Assembly: GCF_052324685.1 (NCBI RefSeq)
Contig: NW_027506919.1
Location: 117,314 to 181,313, forward strand
Length of the DNA: 64,000 nt
Origin: Brachyhypopomus gauderio
Taxonomy: Eukaryota; Chordata; Actinopteri; Gymnotiformes; Hypopomidae
Reading direction: 5' to 3'
Shown here: positions 36,958 to 46,698 of the stretch, one piece after another
Numbering within the stretch: the first letter of the stretch is position 1
Layout: the number at the start of each line of letters is the position of its first letter
The notes under the pieces: generated by a model
What the model was told of the DNA's origin: nothing
The model's input: only the letters and a program-made list of their open reading frames with translations
Databases searched by the model: none
Position numbers and translations under genes: made by a program

Positions 36958-37047
36958 GGCTCTGTGGAGCAATGGATAGCGCATTGGACTTCTAGACGCA
37001 GGTGTGTGGCCATTCAAAGGTTGTGGGTTCGAGTACCACCAGAGTCG
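36958..37047 (+). tRNA. tRNA-Arg(TCT), intron
   Basis: A11+A61. Confidence 0.6.
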
Positions 37048-37120
37048 TTTTTTCTTTGAAAACAACAAAATTCATCGCTCCTCACTAATGACACCAATGC
37101 ACAGTAAAAAGCCATGGCGC

Positions 37121-37194
37121 GGCGCCGTGGCTTAGCTGGTCATAGCGCCTGTCTAGTAAACAGGAAGTCCTGGGTTCAAATCCCAGCGGTGCCT
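37121..37194 (+). tRNA. tRNA-Thr(AGT)
   Basis: Consensus. Confidence 0.94.
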
Positions 37195-37274
37195 TTCCTT
37201 TATGTAAGCAGTTGTTAGGTCATGACATTCAGCCTCATGCTGAAGAGCAACTGTCAAAACTTTAACACAAACTG

Positions 37275-37364
37275 GGCTTTGTGGCGCAATGGATAGCGCA
37301 TTGGACTTCTAGACGCAGGTGTGTGGCCATTCAAAGGTTGTGGGTTCGAGTCACACCCGAGTCA
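37275..37364 (+). tRNA. tRNA-Arg(TCT), intron
   Basis: T5+C67+A73, plus A62 in the T stem. Confidence 0.55.
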
Positions 37365-37437
37365 TTTTTTCTTTGAAAACAACAAAATTCATCGCTCCTC
37401 ACTAATGACACCAATGCACAGTAAAAAGCCATGGCGC

Positions 37438-37511
37438 GGCGCCGTGGCTTAGCTGGTCATAGCGCCTGTCTAGTAAACAGGAAGTCCTGGGTTCAAATCC
37501 CAGCGGTGCCT
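37438..37511 (+). tRNA. tRNA-Thr(AGT)
   Basis: Consensus. Confidence 0.94.
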
Positions 37512-37591
37512 TTCCTTTATGTAAGCAGTTGTTAGGTCATGACATTTAGCCTCCTGCTGAAGAGCAACTGTCAAAACTTTAACACATACTG

Positions 37592-37672
37592 GGCTCTGTG
37601 GCGCAATGGATAGCGCATTGGACTTCTAGACGCAGGTGTGTGGCCATTCAAAGGTTGTGGGTTCGAGTCCCA
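37592..37672 (+). pseudogene. tRNA-Arg(TCT), 3' end lost
   Basis: CCCA-TGG junction to the Thr at 37679. Confidence 0.9.
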
Positions 37673-37678
37673 TGGCGC

Positions 37679-37751
37679 GGCGCTGGGCTTAGCTGGTCAT
37701 AGCGCCTGTCTAGTAAACAGGAAGTCCTGGGTTCAAATCCCAGCGGTGCCT
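37679..37751 (+). tRNA. tRNA-Thr(AGT), T8 deleted
   Basis: dT8 with T6. Confidence 0.55.
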
Positions 37752-37831
37752 TTCTATTATGTAAGCAGTTGTTAGGTCATGACATTCAGCCTCATGCTGA
37801 AGAGCAACTGTCAAAACTTTAACACATACTG

Positions 37832-37921
37832 GGCTCTGTGGCGCAATGGATAGCGCATTGGACTTCTAGACGCAGGTGTGTGGCCATTCAAAGGTTGTGG
37901 GTTCGAGTACCACCAGAGTCG
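37832..37921 (+). tRNA. tRNA-Arg(TCT), intron
   Basis: A61. Confidence 0.65.
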
Positions 37922-37994
37922 TTTTTTCTTTGAAAACAACAAAATTCATCGCTCCTCACTAATGACACCAATCCACAGTAAAAAGCCATGGCGT

Positions 37995-38068
37995 GGCGCC
38001 GTGGCTTAGCTGGTCATAGCGCCTGTCTAGTAAACAGGAAGTCCTGGGTTCAAATCCCAGCAGTGCCT
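37995..38068 (+). tRNA. tRNA-Thr(AGT)
   Basis: A67, mismatched with C6. Confidence 0.8.
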
Positions 38069-38148
38069 TTCTATTATGTAAGCAGTTGTTAGGTCATGAC
38101 ATTCAGCCTCATGCTGAAGAGCAACTGTCAAAACTTTAAAACATACTG

Positions 38149-38238
38149 GGCTCTGTGGCGCAATGGATAGCGCATTGGACTTCTAGACGCAGGTGTGTGG
38201 CCATTCAAAGGTTGTGGGTTCGAGTACCACCAGAGTCG
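38149..38238 (+). tRNA. tRNA-Arg(TCT), intron
   Basis: A61. Confidence 0.65.
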
Positions 38239-38311
38239 TTTTTTCTTTGAAAACAACAAAATTCATCGCTCCTCACTAATGACACCAATGCACAGTAAAA
38301 AGCCATGGCGC

Positions 38312-38385
38312 GGCGCCGTGGCTTAGCTGGTCATAGCGCCTGTCTAGTAAACAGGAAGTCCTGGGTTCAAATCCCAGCGGTGCCT
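38312..38385 (+). tRNA. tRNA-Thr(AGT)
   Basis: Consensus. Confidence 0.94.
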
Positions 38386-38465
38386 TTCCTTTATGTAAGC
38401 AGTTGTTAGGTCATGACATTTAGCCTCCTGCTGAAGAGCAACTGTCAAAACTTTAACACATACTG

Positions 38466-38555
38466 GGCTCTGTGGCGCAATGGATAGCGCATTGGACTTC
38501 TAGACGCAGGTGTGTGGCCATTCAAAGGTTGTGGGTTCGAGTACCACCAGAGTTG
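38466..38555 (+). tRNA. tRNA-Arg(TCT), intron
   Basis: A61+T72. Confidence 0.55.
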
Positions 38556-38628
38556 TTTTTTCTTTGAAAACAACAAAATTCATCGCTCCTCACTATTGAC
38601 ACCAATGCACAGTAAAAAGCCATGGCGC

Positions 38629-38702
38629 GGCGCCGTGGCTTAGCTGGTCATAGCGCCTGTCTAGTAAACAGGAAGTCCTGGGTTCAAATCCCAGCGGTGC
38701 CT
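38629..38702 (+). tRNA. tRNA-Thr(AGT)
   Basis: Consensus. Confidence 0.94.
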
Positions 38703-38782
38703 TTCCTTTATGTAAGCAGTTGTTAGGTCATGACATTCAGCCTCATGCTGAAGAGCAACTGTCAAAACTTTAACACAAACTG

Positions 38783-38872
38783 GGCTTTGTGGCGCAATGG
38801 ATAGCGCATTGGACTTCTAGACGCAGGTGTGTGGCCATTCAAAGGTTGTGGGTTCGAGTCCCACCCGAGTCA
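38783..38872 (+). tRNA. tRNA-Arg(TCT), intron
   Basis: T5+C67+A73; seven-T run. Confidence 0.65.
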
Positions 38873-38946
38873 TTTTTTTCTTTGAAAACAACAAAATTCA
38901 TCGCTCCTCACTAATGACACCAATGCACAGTAAAAAGCCATGGCGT

Positions 38947-39020
38947 GGCACCGTGGCTTAGCTGGTCATAGCGCCTGTCTAGTAAACAGGAAGTCCTGGG
39001 TTCAAATCCCAGCGGTGCCT
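38947..39020 (+). tRNA. tRNA-Thr(AGT)
   Basis: A4. Confidence 0.93.
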
Positions 39021-39100
39021 TTCCTTTATGTAAGCAGTTGTTAGGTCATGACATTTAGCCTCCTGCTGAAGAGCAACTGTCAAAACTTTAACACATACTG

Positions 39101-39181
39101 GGCTCTGTGGCGCAATGGATAGCGCATTGGACTTCTAGACGCAGGTGTGTGGCCATTCAAAGGTTGTGGGTTCGAGTCCCA
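39101..39181 (+). pseudogene. tRNA-Arg(TCT), 3' end lost
   Basis: CCCA-TGG junction to the Thr at 39188. Confidence 0.9.
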
Positions 39182-39187
39182 TGGCGC

Positions 39188-39261
39188 GGCGCCGTGGCTT
39201 AGCTGGTCATAGCGCCTGTCTAGTAAACAGGAAGTCCTGGGTTCAAATCCCAGCGGTGCCT
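39188..39261 (+). tRNA. tRNA-Thr(AGT)
   Basis: Consensus. Confidence 0.94.
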
Positions 39262-39341
39262 TTCTATTATGTAAGCAGTTGTTAGGTCATGACATTCAGC
39301 CTCATGCTGAAGAGCAACTGTCAAAACTTTAACACATACTG

Positions 39342-39431
39342 GGCTCTGTGGTGCAATGGATAGCGCATTGGACTTCTAGACGCAGGTGTGTGGCCATTCA
39401 AAGGTTGTGGGTTCGAGTACCACCAAAGTCG
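39342..39431 (+). tRNA. tRNA-Arg(TCT), intron
   Basis: T11+A61+A68. Confidence 0.55.
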
Positions 39432-39504
39432 TTTTTTCTTTGAAAACAACAAAATTCATCGCTCCTCACTAATGACACCAATCCACAGTAAAAAGCCATG
39501 GCGT

Positions 39505-39578
39505 GGCGCCGTGGCTTAGCTGGTCATAGCGCCTGTCTAGTAAACAGGAAGTCCTGGGTTCAAATCCCAGCGGTGCCT
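39505..39578 (+). tRNA. tRNA-Thr(AGT)
   Basis: Consensus. Confidence 0.94.
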
Positions 39579-39658
39579 TTCTATTATGTAAGCAGTTGTT
39601 AGGTCATGACATTCAGCCTCATGCTGAAGAGCAACTGTCAAAACTTTAACACATACTG

Positions 39659-39769
39659 GGCTCTGTGGAGCAATGGATAGCGCATTGGACTTCTAGACGC
39701 AGGTGTGTGTCCATTCAAAGGTTGTGGGTTCGAGGAAGGAAGTCCTGGGTTCAAATCCCAGCGGTGCCT
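39659..39769 (+). pseudogene. Arg-Thr chimeric tRNA gene
   Basis: GTTGTGGG form. Confidence 0.85.
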
Positions 39770-39849
39770 TTCTATTATGTAAGCAGTTGTTAGGTCATGA
39801 CATTCAGCCTCATGCTGAAGAGCAACTGTCAAAACTTTAACACATACTG

Positions 39850-39939
39850 GGCTCTGTGGCGCAATGGATAGCGCATTGGACTTCTAGACGCAGGTGTGTG
39901 GCCATTCAAAGGTTGTGGGTTCGAGTCCCCCCAGAGTCG
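39850..39939 (+). tRNA. tRNA-Arg(TCT), intron
   Basis: C64. Confidence 0.75.
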
Positions 39940-40012
39940 TTTTTTCTTTGAAAACAACAAAATTCATCGCTCCTCACTAATGACACCAATCCACAGTAAA
40001 AAGCCATGTCGT

Positions 40013-40086
40013 GGCGCCGTGGCTTAGCTGGTCATAGCGCCTGTCTAGTAAACAGGAAGTCCTGGGTTCAAATCCCAGCGGTGCCT
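40013..40086 (+). tRNA. tRNA-Thr(AGT)
   Basis: Consensus. Confidence 0.94.
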
Positions 40087-40166
40087 TTCTATTATGTAAG
40101 CAGTTGTTAGGTCATGACATTCAGCCTCATGCTGAAGAGCAACTGTCAAAACTTTAACACATACTG

Positions 40167-40247
40167 GGCTCTGTGGTGCAATGGATAGCGCATTGGACTT
40201 CTAGACGCAGGTGTGTGGCCATTCAAAGGTTGTGGGTTCGAGTCCCA
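40167..40247 (+). pseudogene. tRNA-Arg(TCT), 3' end lost
   Basis: T11. Junction to the Thr at 40254; it lies at the seam of the 1,066-bp duplication, and its full-length twin is at 41233. Confidence 0.9.
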
Positions 40248-40253
40248 TGGCGC

Positions 40254-40327
40254 GGCGCCGTGGCTTAGCTGGTCATAGCGCCTGTCTAGTAAACAGGAAG
40301 TCCTGGGTTCAAATCCCAGCGGTGCCT
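40254..40327 (+). tRNA. tRNA-Thr(AGT)
   Basis: Consensus. Confidence 0.94.
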
Positions 40328-40407
40328 TTCTATTATGTAAGCAGTTGTTAGGTCATGACATTCAGCCTCATGCTGAAGAGCAACTGTCAAAACTTTAACA
40401 CATACTG

Positions 40408-40497
40408 GGCTCTGTGGTGCAATGGATAGCGCATTGGACTTCTAGACGCAGGTGTGTGGCCATTCAAAGGTTGTGGGTTCGAGTACCACCAAAGTCG
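40408..40497 (+). tRNA. tRNA-Arg(TCT), intron
   Basis: T11+A61+A68. Confidence 0.55.
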
Positions 40498-40570
40498 TTT
40501 TTTCTTTGAAAACAACAAAATTCATCGCTCCTCACTAATGACACCAATCCACAGTAAAAAGCCATGGCGT

Positions 40571-40644
40571 GGCGCCGTGGCTTAGCTGGTCATAGCGCCT
40601 GTCTAGTAAACAGGAAGTCCTGGGTTCAAATCCCAGCGGTGCCT
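40571..40644 (+). tRNA. tRNA-Thr(AGT)
   Basis: Consensus. Confidence 0.94.
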
Positions 40645-40724
40645 TTCTATTATGTAAGCAGTTGTTAGGTCATGACATTCAGCCTCATGCTGAAGAGCAA
40701 CTGTCAAAACTTTAACACATACTG

Positions 40725-40835
40725 GGCTCTGTGGAGCAATGGATAGCGCATTGGACTTCTAGACGCAGGTGTGTGTCCATTCAAAGGTTGTGGGTTCGAG
40801 GAAGGAAGTCCTGGGTTCAAATCCCAGCGGTGCCT
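40725..40835 (+). pseudogene. Arg-Thr chimeric tRNA gene
   Basis: GTTGTGGG form. Confidence 0.85.
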
Positions 40836-40915
40836 TTCTATTATGTAAGCAGTTGTTAGGTCATGACATTCAGCCTCATGCTGAAGAGCAACTGTCAAAA
40901 CTTTAACACATACTG

Positions 40916-41005
40916 GGCTCTGTGGCGCAATGGATAGCGCATTGGACTTCTAGATGCAGGTGTGTGGCCATTCAAAGGTTGTGGGTTCGAGTCCCCCCAG
41001 AGTCG
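40916..41005 (+). tRNA. tRNA-Arg(TCT), intron
   Basis: C64; intron starts GATGCAGG. Confidence 0.75.
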
Positions 41006-41078
41006 TTTTTTCTTTGAAAACAACAAAATTCATCGCTCCTCACTAATGACACCAATCCACAGTAAAAAGCCATGTCGT

Positions 41079-41152
41079 GGCGCCGTGGCTTAGCTGGTCA
41101 TAGCGCCTGTCTAGTAAACAGGAAGTCCTGGGTTCAAATCCCAGCGGTGCCT
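41079..41152 (+). tRNA. tRNA-Thr(AGT)
   Basis: Consensus. Confidence 0.94.
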
Positions 41153-41232
41153 TTCTATTATGTAAGCAGTTGTTAGGTCATGACATTCAGCCTCATGCTG
41201 AAGAGCAACTGTCAAAACTTTAACACATACTG

Positions 41233-41322
41233 GGCTCTGTGGTGCAATGGATAGCGCATTGGACTTCTAGACGCAGGTGTGTGGCCATTCAAAGGTTGTG
41301 GGTTCGAGTCCCACCAGAGTCG
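41233..41322 (+). tRNA. tRNA-Arg(TCT), intron
   Basis: T11. Confidence 0.88.
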
Positions 41323-41395
41323 TTTTTTCTTTGAAAACAACAAAATTCATCGCTCCTCACTAATGACACCAATCCACAGTAAAAAGCCATGGCGT

Positions 41396-41469
41396 GGCGC
41401 CGTGGCTTAGCTGGTCATAGCGCCTGTCTAGTAAACAGGAAGTCCTGGGTTCAAATCCCAGCGGTGCCT
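41396..41469 (+). tRNA. tRNA-Thr(AGT)
   Basis: Consensus. Confidence 0.94.
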
Positions 41470-41549
41470 TTCTATTATGTAAGCAGTTGTTAGGTCATGA
41501 CATTCAGCCTCATGCTGAAGAGCAACTGTCAAAACTTTAACACATACTG

Positions 41550-41639
41550 GGCTCTGTGGCGCAATGGATAGCGCATTGGACTTCTAGACGCAGGTGTGTG
41601 GCCATTCAAAGGTTGTGGGTTTGAGTCCCACCAGAGTCG
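41550..41639 (+). tRNA. tRNA-Arg(TCT), intron
   Basis: T56. Confidence 0.75.
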
Positions 41640-41712
41640 TTTTTGCTTTGAAAACAACAAAATTCATCGCTCCTCACTAATGACACCAATCCACAGTAAA
41701 AAGCCATGGCGT

Positions 41713-41786
41713 GGCGCCGTGGCTTAGCTGGTCATAGCGCCTGTCTAGTAAACAGGAAGTCCTGGGTTCAAATTCCAGCGGTGCCT
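41713..41786 (+). tRNA. tRNA-Thr(AGT)
   Basis: T61. Confidence 0.85.
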
Positions 41787-41866
41787 TTCTATTATGTAAG
41801 CAGTTGTTAGGTCATGACATTCAGCCTCATGCTGAAGAGCAACTGTCAAAACTTTAACACATACTG

Positions 41867-41956
41867 GGCTCTGTGGAGCAATGGATATCGCATTGGACTT
41901 CTAGACGCAGGTGTGTGGCCATTCAAAGGTTGTGGGTTCGAGTACCACCAGAGTCG
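41867..41956 (+). tRNA. tRNA-Arg(TCT), intron
   Basis: A11+A61, plus T22 in the D stem (GGATATCGC), unique to this copy. T22 removes a TAG and so opens a chance 76-codon frame. Confidence 0.5.
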
Positions 41957-42029
41957 TTTTTTCTTTGAAAACAACAAAATTCATCGCTCCTCACTAATGA
42001 CACCAATGCACAGTAAAAAGCCATGGCGC

Positions 42030-42103
42030 GGCGCCGTGGCTTAGCTGGTCATAGCGCCTGTCTAGTAAACAGGAAGTCCTGGGTTCAAATCCCAGCGGTG
42101 CCT
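42030..42103 (+). tRNA. tRNA-Thr(AGT)
   Basis: Consensus. Confidence 0.94.
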
Positions 42104-42183
42104 TTCCTTTATGTAAGCAGTTGTTAGGTCATGACATTCAGCCTCATGCTGAAGAGCAACTGTCAAAACTTTAACACAAACTG

Positions 42184-42273
42184 GGCTTTGTGGCGCAATG
42201 GATAGCGCATTGGACTTCTAGACGCAGGTGTGTGGCCATTCAAAGGTTGTGGGTTCGAGTCCCACCCGAGTCA
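42184..42273 (+). tRNA. tRNA-Arg(TCT), intron
   Basis: T5+C67+A73; seven-T run. Confidence 0.65.
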
Positions 42274-42347
42274 TTTTTTTCTTTGAAAACAACAAAATTC
42301 ATCGCTCCTCACTAATGACACCAATGCACAGTAAAAAGCCATGGCGT

Positions 42348-42421
42348 GGCACCGTGGCTTAGCTGGTCATAGCGCCTGTCTAGTAAACAGGAAGTCCTGG
42401 GTTCAAATCCCAGCGGTGCCT
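42348..42421 (+). tRNA. tRNA-Thr(AGT)
   Basis: A4. Confidence 0.93.
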
Positions 42422-42501
42422 TTCCTTTATGTAAGCAGTTGTTAGGTCATGACATTTAGCCTCCTGCTGAAGAGCAACTGTCAAAACTTTAACACATACT
42501 G

Positions 42502-42582
42502 GGCTCTGTGGTGCAATGGATAGCGCATTGGACTTCTAGACGCAGGTGTGTGGCCATTCAAAGGTTGTGGGTTCGAGTCCCA
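42502..42582 (+). pseudogene. tRNA-Arg(TCT), 3' end lost
   Basis: T11. Junction to the Thr at 42589. Confidence 0.9.
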
Positions 42583-42588
42583 TGGCGC

Positions 42589-42661
42589 GGCGCTGGGCTT
42601 AGCTGGTCATAGCGCCTGTCTAGTAAACAGGAAGTCCTGGGTTCAAATCCCAGCGGTGCCT
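42589..42661 (+). tRNA. tRNA-Thr(AGT), T8 deleted
   Basis: dT8 with T6. Confidence 0.55.
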
Positions 42662-42741
42662 TTCTATTATGTAAGCAGTTGTTAGGTCATGACATTCAGC
42701 CTCATGCTGAAGAGCAACTGTCAAAACTTTAACACATACTG

Positions 42742-42831
42742 GGCTCTGTGGCGCAATGGATAGCGCATTGGACTTCTAGACGCAGGTGTGTGGCCATTCA
42801 AAGGTTGTGGGTTCGAGTACCACCAGAGTCG
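42742..42831 (+). tRNA. tRNA-Arg(TCT), intron
   Basis: A61. Confidence 0.65.
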
Positions 42832-42904
42832 TTTTTTCTTTGAAAACAACAAAATTCATCGCTCCTCACTAATGACACCAATCCACAGTAAAAAGCCATG
42901 GCGT

Positions 42905-42978
42905 GGCGCCGTGGCTTAGCTGGTCATAGCGCCTGTCTAGTAAACAGGAAGTCCTGGGTTCAAATCCCAGCGGTGCCT
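42905..42978 (+). tRNA. tRNA-Thr(AGT)
   Basis: Consensus. Confidence 0.94.
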
Positions 42979-43058
42979 TTCTATTATGTAAGCAGTTGTT
43001 AGGTCATGACATTCAGCCTCATGCTGAAGAGCAACTGTCAAAACTTTAACACATACTG

Positions 43059-43148
43059 GGCTCTGTGGCGCAATGGATAGCGCATTGGACTTCTAGACGC
43101 AGGTGTGTGGCCATTCAAAGGTTGTGGGTTCGAGTACCACCAGAGTCG
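43059..43148 (+). tRNA. tRNA-Arg(TCT), intron
   Basis: A61. Confidence 0.65.
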
Positions 43149-43221
43149 TTTTTTCTTTGAAAACAACAAAATTCATCGCTCCTCACTAATGACACCAATG
43201 CACAGTAAAAAGCCATGGCGC

Positions 43222-43295
43222 GGCGCCGTGGCTTAGCTGGTCATAGCGCCTGTCTAGTAAACAGGAAGTCCTGGGTTCAAATCCCAGCGGTGCCT
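43222..43295 (+). tRNA. tRNA-Thr(AGT)
   Basis: Consensus. Confidence 0.94.
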
Positions 43296-43375
43296 TTCCT
43301 TTATGTAAGCAGTTGTTAGGTCATGACATTTAGCCTCCTGCTGAAGAGCAACTGTCAAAACTTTAACACATACTG

Positions 43376-43465
43376 GGCTCTGTGGCGCAATGGATAGCGC
43401 ATTGGACTTCTAGACGCAGGTGTGTGGCCATTCAAAGGTTGTGGGTTCGAGTACCACCAGAGTTG
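43376..43465 (+). tRNA. tRNA-Arg(TCT), intron
   Basis: A61+T72. Confidence 0.55.
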
Positions 43466-43538
43466 TTTTTTCTTTGAAAACAACAAAATTCATCGCTCCT
43501 CACTATTGACACCAATGCACAGTAAAAAGCCATGGCGC

Positions 43539-43612
43539 GGGGCCGTGGCTTAGCTGGTCATAGCGCCTGTCTAGTAAACAGGAAGTCCTGGGTTCAAATC
43601 CCAGCGGTGCCT
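43539..43612 (+). tRNA. tRNA-Thr(AGT)
   Basis: G3, mismatched with G70; unique. Confidence 0.78.
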
Positions 43613-43692
43613 TTCCTTTATGTAAGCAGTTGTTAGGTCATGACATTTAGCCTCATGCTGAAGAGCAACTGTCAAAACTTTAACACAAACTG

Positions 43693-43782
43693 GGCTCTGT
43701 GGCGCAATGGATAGCGCATTGGACTTCTAGACGCAGGTGTGTGGCCATTCAAAGGTTGTGGGTTCGAGTACCACCAGAGTTG
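43693..43782 (+). tRNA. tRNA-Arg(TCT), intron
   Basis: A61+T72, but with the CACAAACT flank of the T5 class, so probably recombinant. Confidence 0.55.
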
Positions 43783-43855
43783 TTTTTTCTTTGAAAACAA
43801 CAAAATTCATCGCTCCTCACTATTGACACCAATGCACAGTAAAAAGCCATGGCGC

Positions 43856-43929
43856 GGCGCCGTGGCTTAGCTGGTCATAGCGCCTGTCTAGTAAACAGGA
43901 AGTCCTGGGTTCAAATCCCAGCGGTGCCT
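43856..43929 (+). tRNA. tRNA-Thr(AGT)
   Basis: Consensus. Confidence 0.94.
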
Positions 43930-44009
43930 TTCCTTTATGTAAGCAGTTGTTAGGTCATGACATTCAGCCTCATGCTGAAGAGCAACTGTCAAAACTTTAA
44001 CACAAACTG

Positions 44010-44099
44010 GGCTTTGTGGCGCAATGGATAGCGCATTGGACTTCTAGACGCAGGTGTGTGGCCATTCAAAGGTTGTGGGTTCGAGTCCCACCCGAGTCA
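44010..44099 (+). tRNA. tRNA-Arg(TCT), intron
   Basis: T5+C67+A73; seven-T run. Confidence 0.65.
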
Positions 44100-44173
44100 T
44101 TTTTTTCTTTGAAAACAACAAAATTCATCGCTCCTCACTAATGACACCAATGCACAGTAAAAAGCCATGGCGT

Positions 44174-44247
44174 GGCACCGTGGCTTAGCTGGTCATAGCG
44201 CCTGTCTAGTAAACAGGAAGTCCTGGGTTCAAATCCCAGCGGTGCCT
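44174..44247 (+). tRNA. tRNA-Thr(AGT)
   Basis: A4. Confidence 0.93.
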
Positions 44248-44327
44248 TTCCTTTATGTAAGCAGTTGTTAGGTCATGATATTTAGCCTCCTGCTGAAGAG
44301 CAACTGTCAAAACTTTAACACATACTG

Positions 44328-44408
44328 GGCTCTGTGGCGCAATGGATAGCGCATTGGACTTCTAGACGCAGGTGTGTGGCCATTCAAAGGTTGTGGGTTC
44401 GAGTCCCA
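44328..44408 (+). pseudogene. tRNA-Arg(TCT), 3' end lost
   Basis: CCCA-TGG junction to the Thr at 44415. Confidence 0.9.
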
Positions 44409-44414
44409 TGGCGC

Positions 44415-44488
44415 GGCGCCGTGGCTTAGCTGGTCATAGCGCCTGTCTAGTAAACAGGAAGTCCTGGGTTCAAATCCCAGCGGTGCCT
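44415..44488 (+). tRNA. tRNA-Thr(AGT)
   Basis: Consensus. Confidence 0.94.
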
Positions 44489-44568
44489 TTCTATTATGTA
44501 AGCAGTTGTTAGGTCATGACATTCAGCCTCATGCTGAAGAGCAACTGTCAAAACTTTAACACATACTG

Positions 44569-44658
44569 GGCTCTGTGGCGCAATGGATAGCGCATTGGAC
44601 TTCTAGACGCAGGTGTGTGGCCATTCAAAGGTTGTGGGTTCGAGTACCACCAAAGTCG
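44569..44658 (+). tRNA. tRNA-Arg(TCT), intron
   Basis: A61+A68. Confidence 0.55.
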
Positions 44659-44731
44659 TTTTTTCTTTGAAAACAACAAAATTCATCGCTCCTCACTAAT
44701 GACACCAATCCACAGTAAAAAGCCATGGCGT

Positions 44732-44805
44732 GGCGCCGTGGCTTAGCTGGTCATAGCGCCTGTCTAGTAAACAGGAAGTCCTGGGTTCAAATCCCAGCGG
44801 TGCCT
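44732..44805 (+). tRNA. tRNA-Thr(AGT)
   Basis: Consensus. Confidence 0.94.
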
Positions 44806-44885
44806 TTCTATTATGTAAGCAGTTGTTAGGTCATGACATTCAGCCTCATGCTGAAGAGCAACTGTCAAAACTTTAACACATACTG

Positions 44886-44996
44886 GGCTCTGTGGAGCAA
44901 TGGATAGCGCATTGGACTTCTAGACGCAGGTGTGTGTCCATTCAAAGGTTGTGGGTTCGAGGAAGGAAGTCCTGGGTTCAAATCCCAGCGGTGCCT
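44886..44996 (+). pseudogene. Arg-Thr chimeric tRNA gene
   Basis: GTTGTGGG form. Confidence 0.85.
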
Positions 44997-45076
44997 TTCT
45001 ATTATGTAAGCAGTTGTTAGGTCATGACATTCAGCCTCATGCTGAAGAGCAACTGTCAAAACTTTAACACATACTG

Positions 45077-45166
45077 GGCTCTGTGGCGCAATGGATAGCG
45101 CATTGGACTTCTAGACGCAGGTGTGTGGCCATTCAAAGGTTGTGGGTTCGAGTCCCCCCAGAGTCG
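45077..45166 (+). tRNA. tRNA-Arg(TCT), intron
   Basis: C64. Confidence 0.75.
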
Positions 45167-45239
45167 TTTTTTCTTTGAAAACAACAAAATTCATCGCTCC
45201 TCACTAATGACACCAATCCACAGTAAAAAGCCATGGCGT

Positions 45240-45313
45240 GGCGCCGTGGCTTAGCTGGTCATAGCGCCTGTCTAGTAAACAGGAAGTCCTGGGTTCAAAT
45301 CCCAGCGGTGCCT
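45240..45313 (+). tRNA. tRNA-Thr(AGT)
   Basis: Consensus. Confidence 0.94.
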
Positions 45314-45393
45314 TTCTATTATGTAAGCAGTTGTTAGGTCATGACATTCAGCCTCATGCTGAAGAGCAACTGTCAAAACTTTAACACATACTG

Positions 45394-45483
45394 GGCTCTG
45401 TGGCGCAATGGATAGCGCATTGGACTTCTAGACGCAGGTGTGTGGCCATTCAAAGGTTGTGGGTTCGAGTCCCACCAGAGTCG
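45394..45483 (+). tRNA. tRNA-Arg(TCT), intron
   Basis: Consensus. Confidence 0.93.
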
Positions 45484-45556
45484 TTTTTTCTTTGAAAACA
45501 ACAAAATTCATCGCTCCTCACTAATGACACCAATCCACAGTAAAAAGCCATGGCGT

Positions 45557-45630
45557 GGCGCCGTGGCTTAGCTGGTCATAGCGCCTGTCTAGTAAACAGG
45601 AAGTCCTGGGTTCAAATCCCAGCGGTGCCT
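45557..45630 (+). tRNA. tRNA-Thr(AGT)
   Basis: Consensus. Confidence 0.94.
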
Positions 45631-45710
45631 TTCTATTATGTAAGCAGTTGTTAGGTCATGACATTCAGCCTCATGCTGAAGAGCAACTGTCAAAACTTTA
45701 ACACATACTG

Positions 45711-45821
45711 GGCTCTGTGGAGCAATGGATAGCGCATTGGACTTCTAGACGCAGGTGTGTGTCCATTCAAAGGTTGTGGGTTCGAGGAAGGAAGTCCTGG
45801 GTTCAAATCCCAGCGGTGCCT
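45711..45821 (+). pseudogene. Arg-Thr chimeric tRNA gene
   Basis: GTTGTGGG form. Confidence 0.85.
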
Positions 45822-45901
45822 TTCTATTATGTAAGCAGTTGTTAGGTCATGACATTCAGCCTCATGCTGAAGAGCAACTGTCAAAACTTTAACACATACT
45901 G

Positions 45902-45991
45902 GGCTCTGTGGCGCAATGGATAGCGCATTGGACTTCTAGACGCAGGTGTGTGGCCATTCAAAGGTTGTGGGTTCGAGTCCCCCCAGAGTCG
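45902..45991 (+). tRNA. tRNA-Arg(TCT), intron
   Basis: C64. Confidence 0.75.
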
Positions 45992-46064
45992 TTTTTTCTT
46001 TGAAAACAACAAAATTCATCGCTCCTCACTAATGACACCAATCCACAGTAAAAAGCCATGGCGT

Positions 46065-46138
46065 GGCGCCGTGGCTTAGCTGGTCATAGCGCCTGTCTAG
46101 TAAACAGGAAGTCCTGGGTTCAAATCCCAGCGGTGCCT
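46065..46138 (+). tRNA. tRNA-Thr(AGT)
   Basis: Consensus. Confidence 0.94.
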
Positions 46139-46218
46139 TTCTATTATGTAAGCAGTTGTTAGGTCATGACATTCAGCCTCATGCTGAAGAGCAACTGTCA
46201 AAACTTTAACACATACTG

Positions 46219-46308
46219 GGCTCTGTGGTGCAATGGATAGCGCATTGGACTTCTAGACGCAGGTGTGTGGCCATTCAAAGGTTGTGGGTTCGAGTCCCAC
46301 CAGAGTCA
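46219..46308 (+). tRNA. tRNA-Arg(TCT), intron
   Basis: T11+A73. Confidence 0.82.
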
Positions 46309-46381
46309 TTTTTTCTTTGAAAACAACAAAATTCATCGCTCCTCACTAATGACACCAATCCACAGTAAAAAGCCATGGCGT

Positions 46382-46455
46382 GGCGCCGTGGCTTAGCTGG
46401 TCATAGCGCCTGTCTAGTAAACAGGAAGTCCTGGGTTCAAATCCCAGCGGTGCCT
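46382..46455 (+). tRNA. tRNA-Thr(AGT)
   Basis: Consensus. Confidence 0.94.
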
Positions 46456-46535
46456 TTCTATTATGTAAGCAGTTGTTAGGTCATGACATTCAGCCTCATG
46501 CTGAAGAGCAACTGTCAAAACTTTAACACATACTG

Positions 46536-46625
46536 GGCTCTGTGGCGCAATGGATAGCGCATTGGACTTCTAGACGCAGGTGTGTGGCCATTCAAAGGTT
46601 GTGGGTTTGAGTCCCACCAGAGTCG
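46536..46625 (+). tRNA. tRNA-Arg(TCT), intron
   Basis: T56. Confidence 0.75.
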
Positions 46626-46698
46626 TTTTTGCTTTGAAAACAACAAAATTCATCGCTCCTCACTAATGACACCAATCCACAGTAAAAAGCCATGGCGT

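Larger units (their letters stand above)
39188..41319 (+). repeat. Tandem duplication, 1,066-bp period
   Basis: Starts at 39188/40254, 39505/40571 and 40013/41079 match, including a T11+A61+A68 Arg and a chimera in each copy. Confidence 0.82.
44732..46381 (+). repeat. Tandem duplication, 825-bp period
   Basis: Each copy holds Thr, a chimera, a C64 Arg, then a Thr-Arg unit. Confidence 0.7.

Noticed and set aside
41814-42044. A 76-codon plus-strand frame
   Set aside because: It runs through linker, Arg and Thr sequence and is opened only by the single T22 change in the Arg at 41867.
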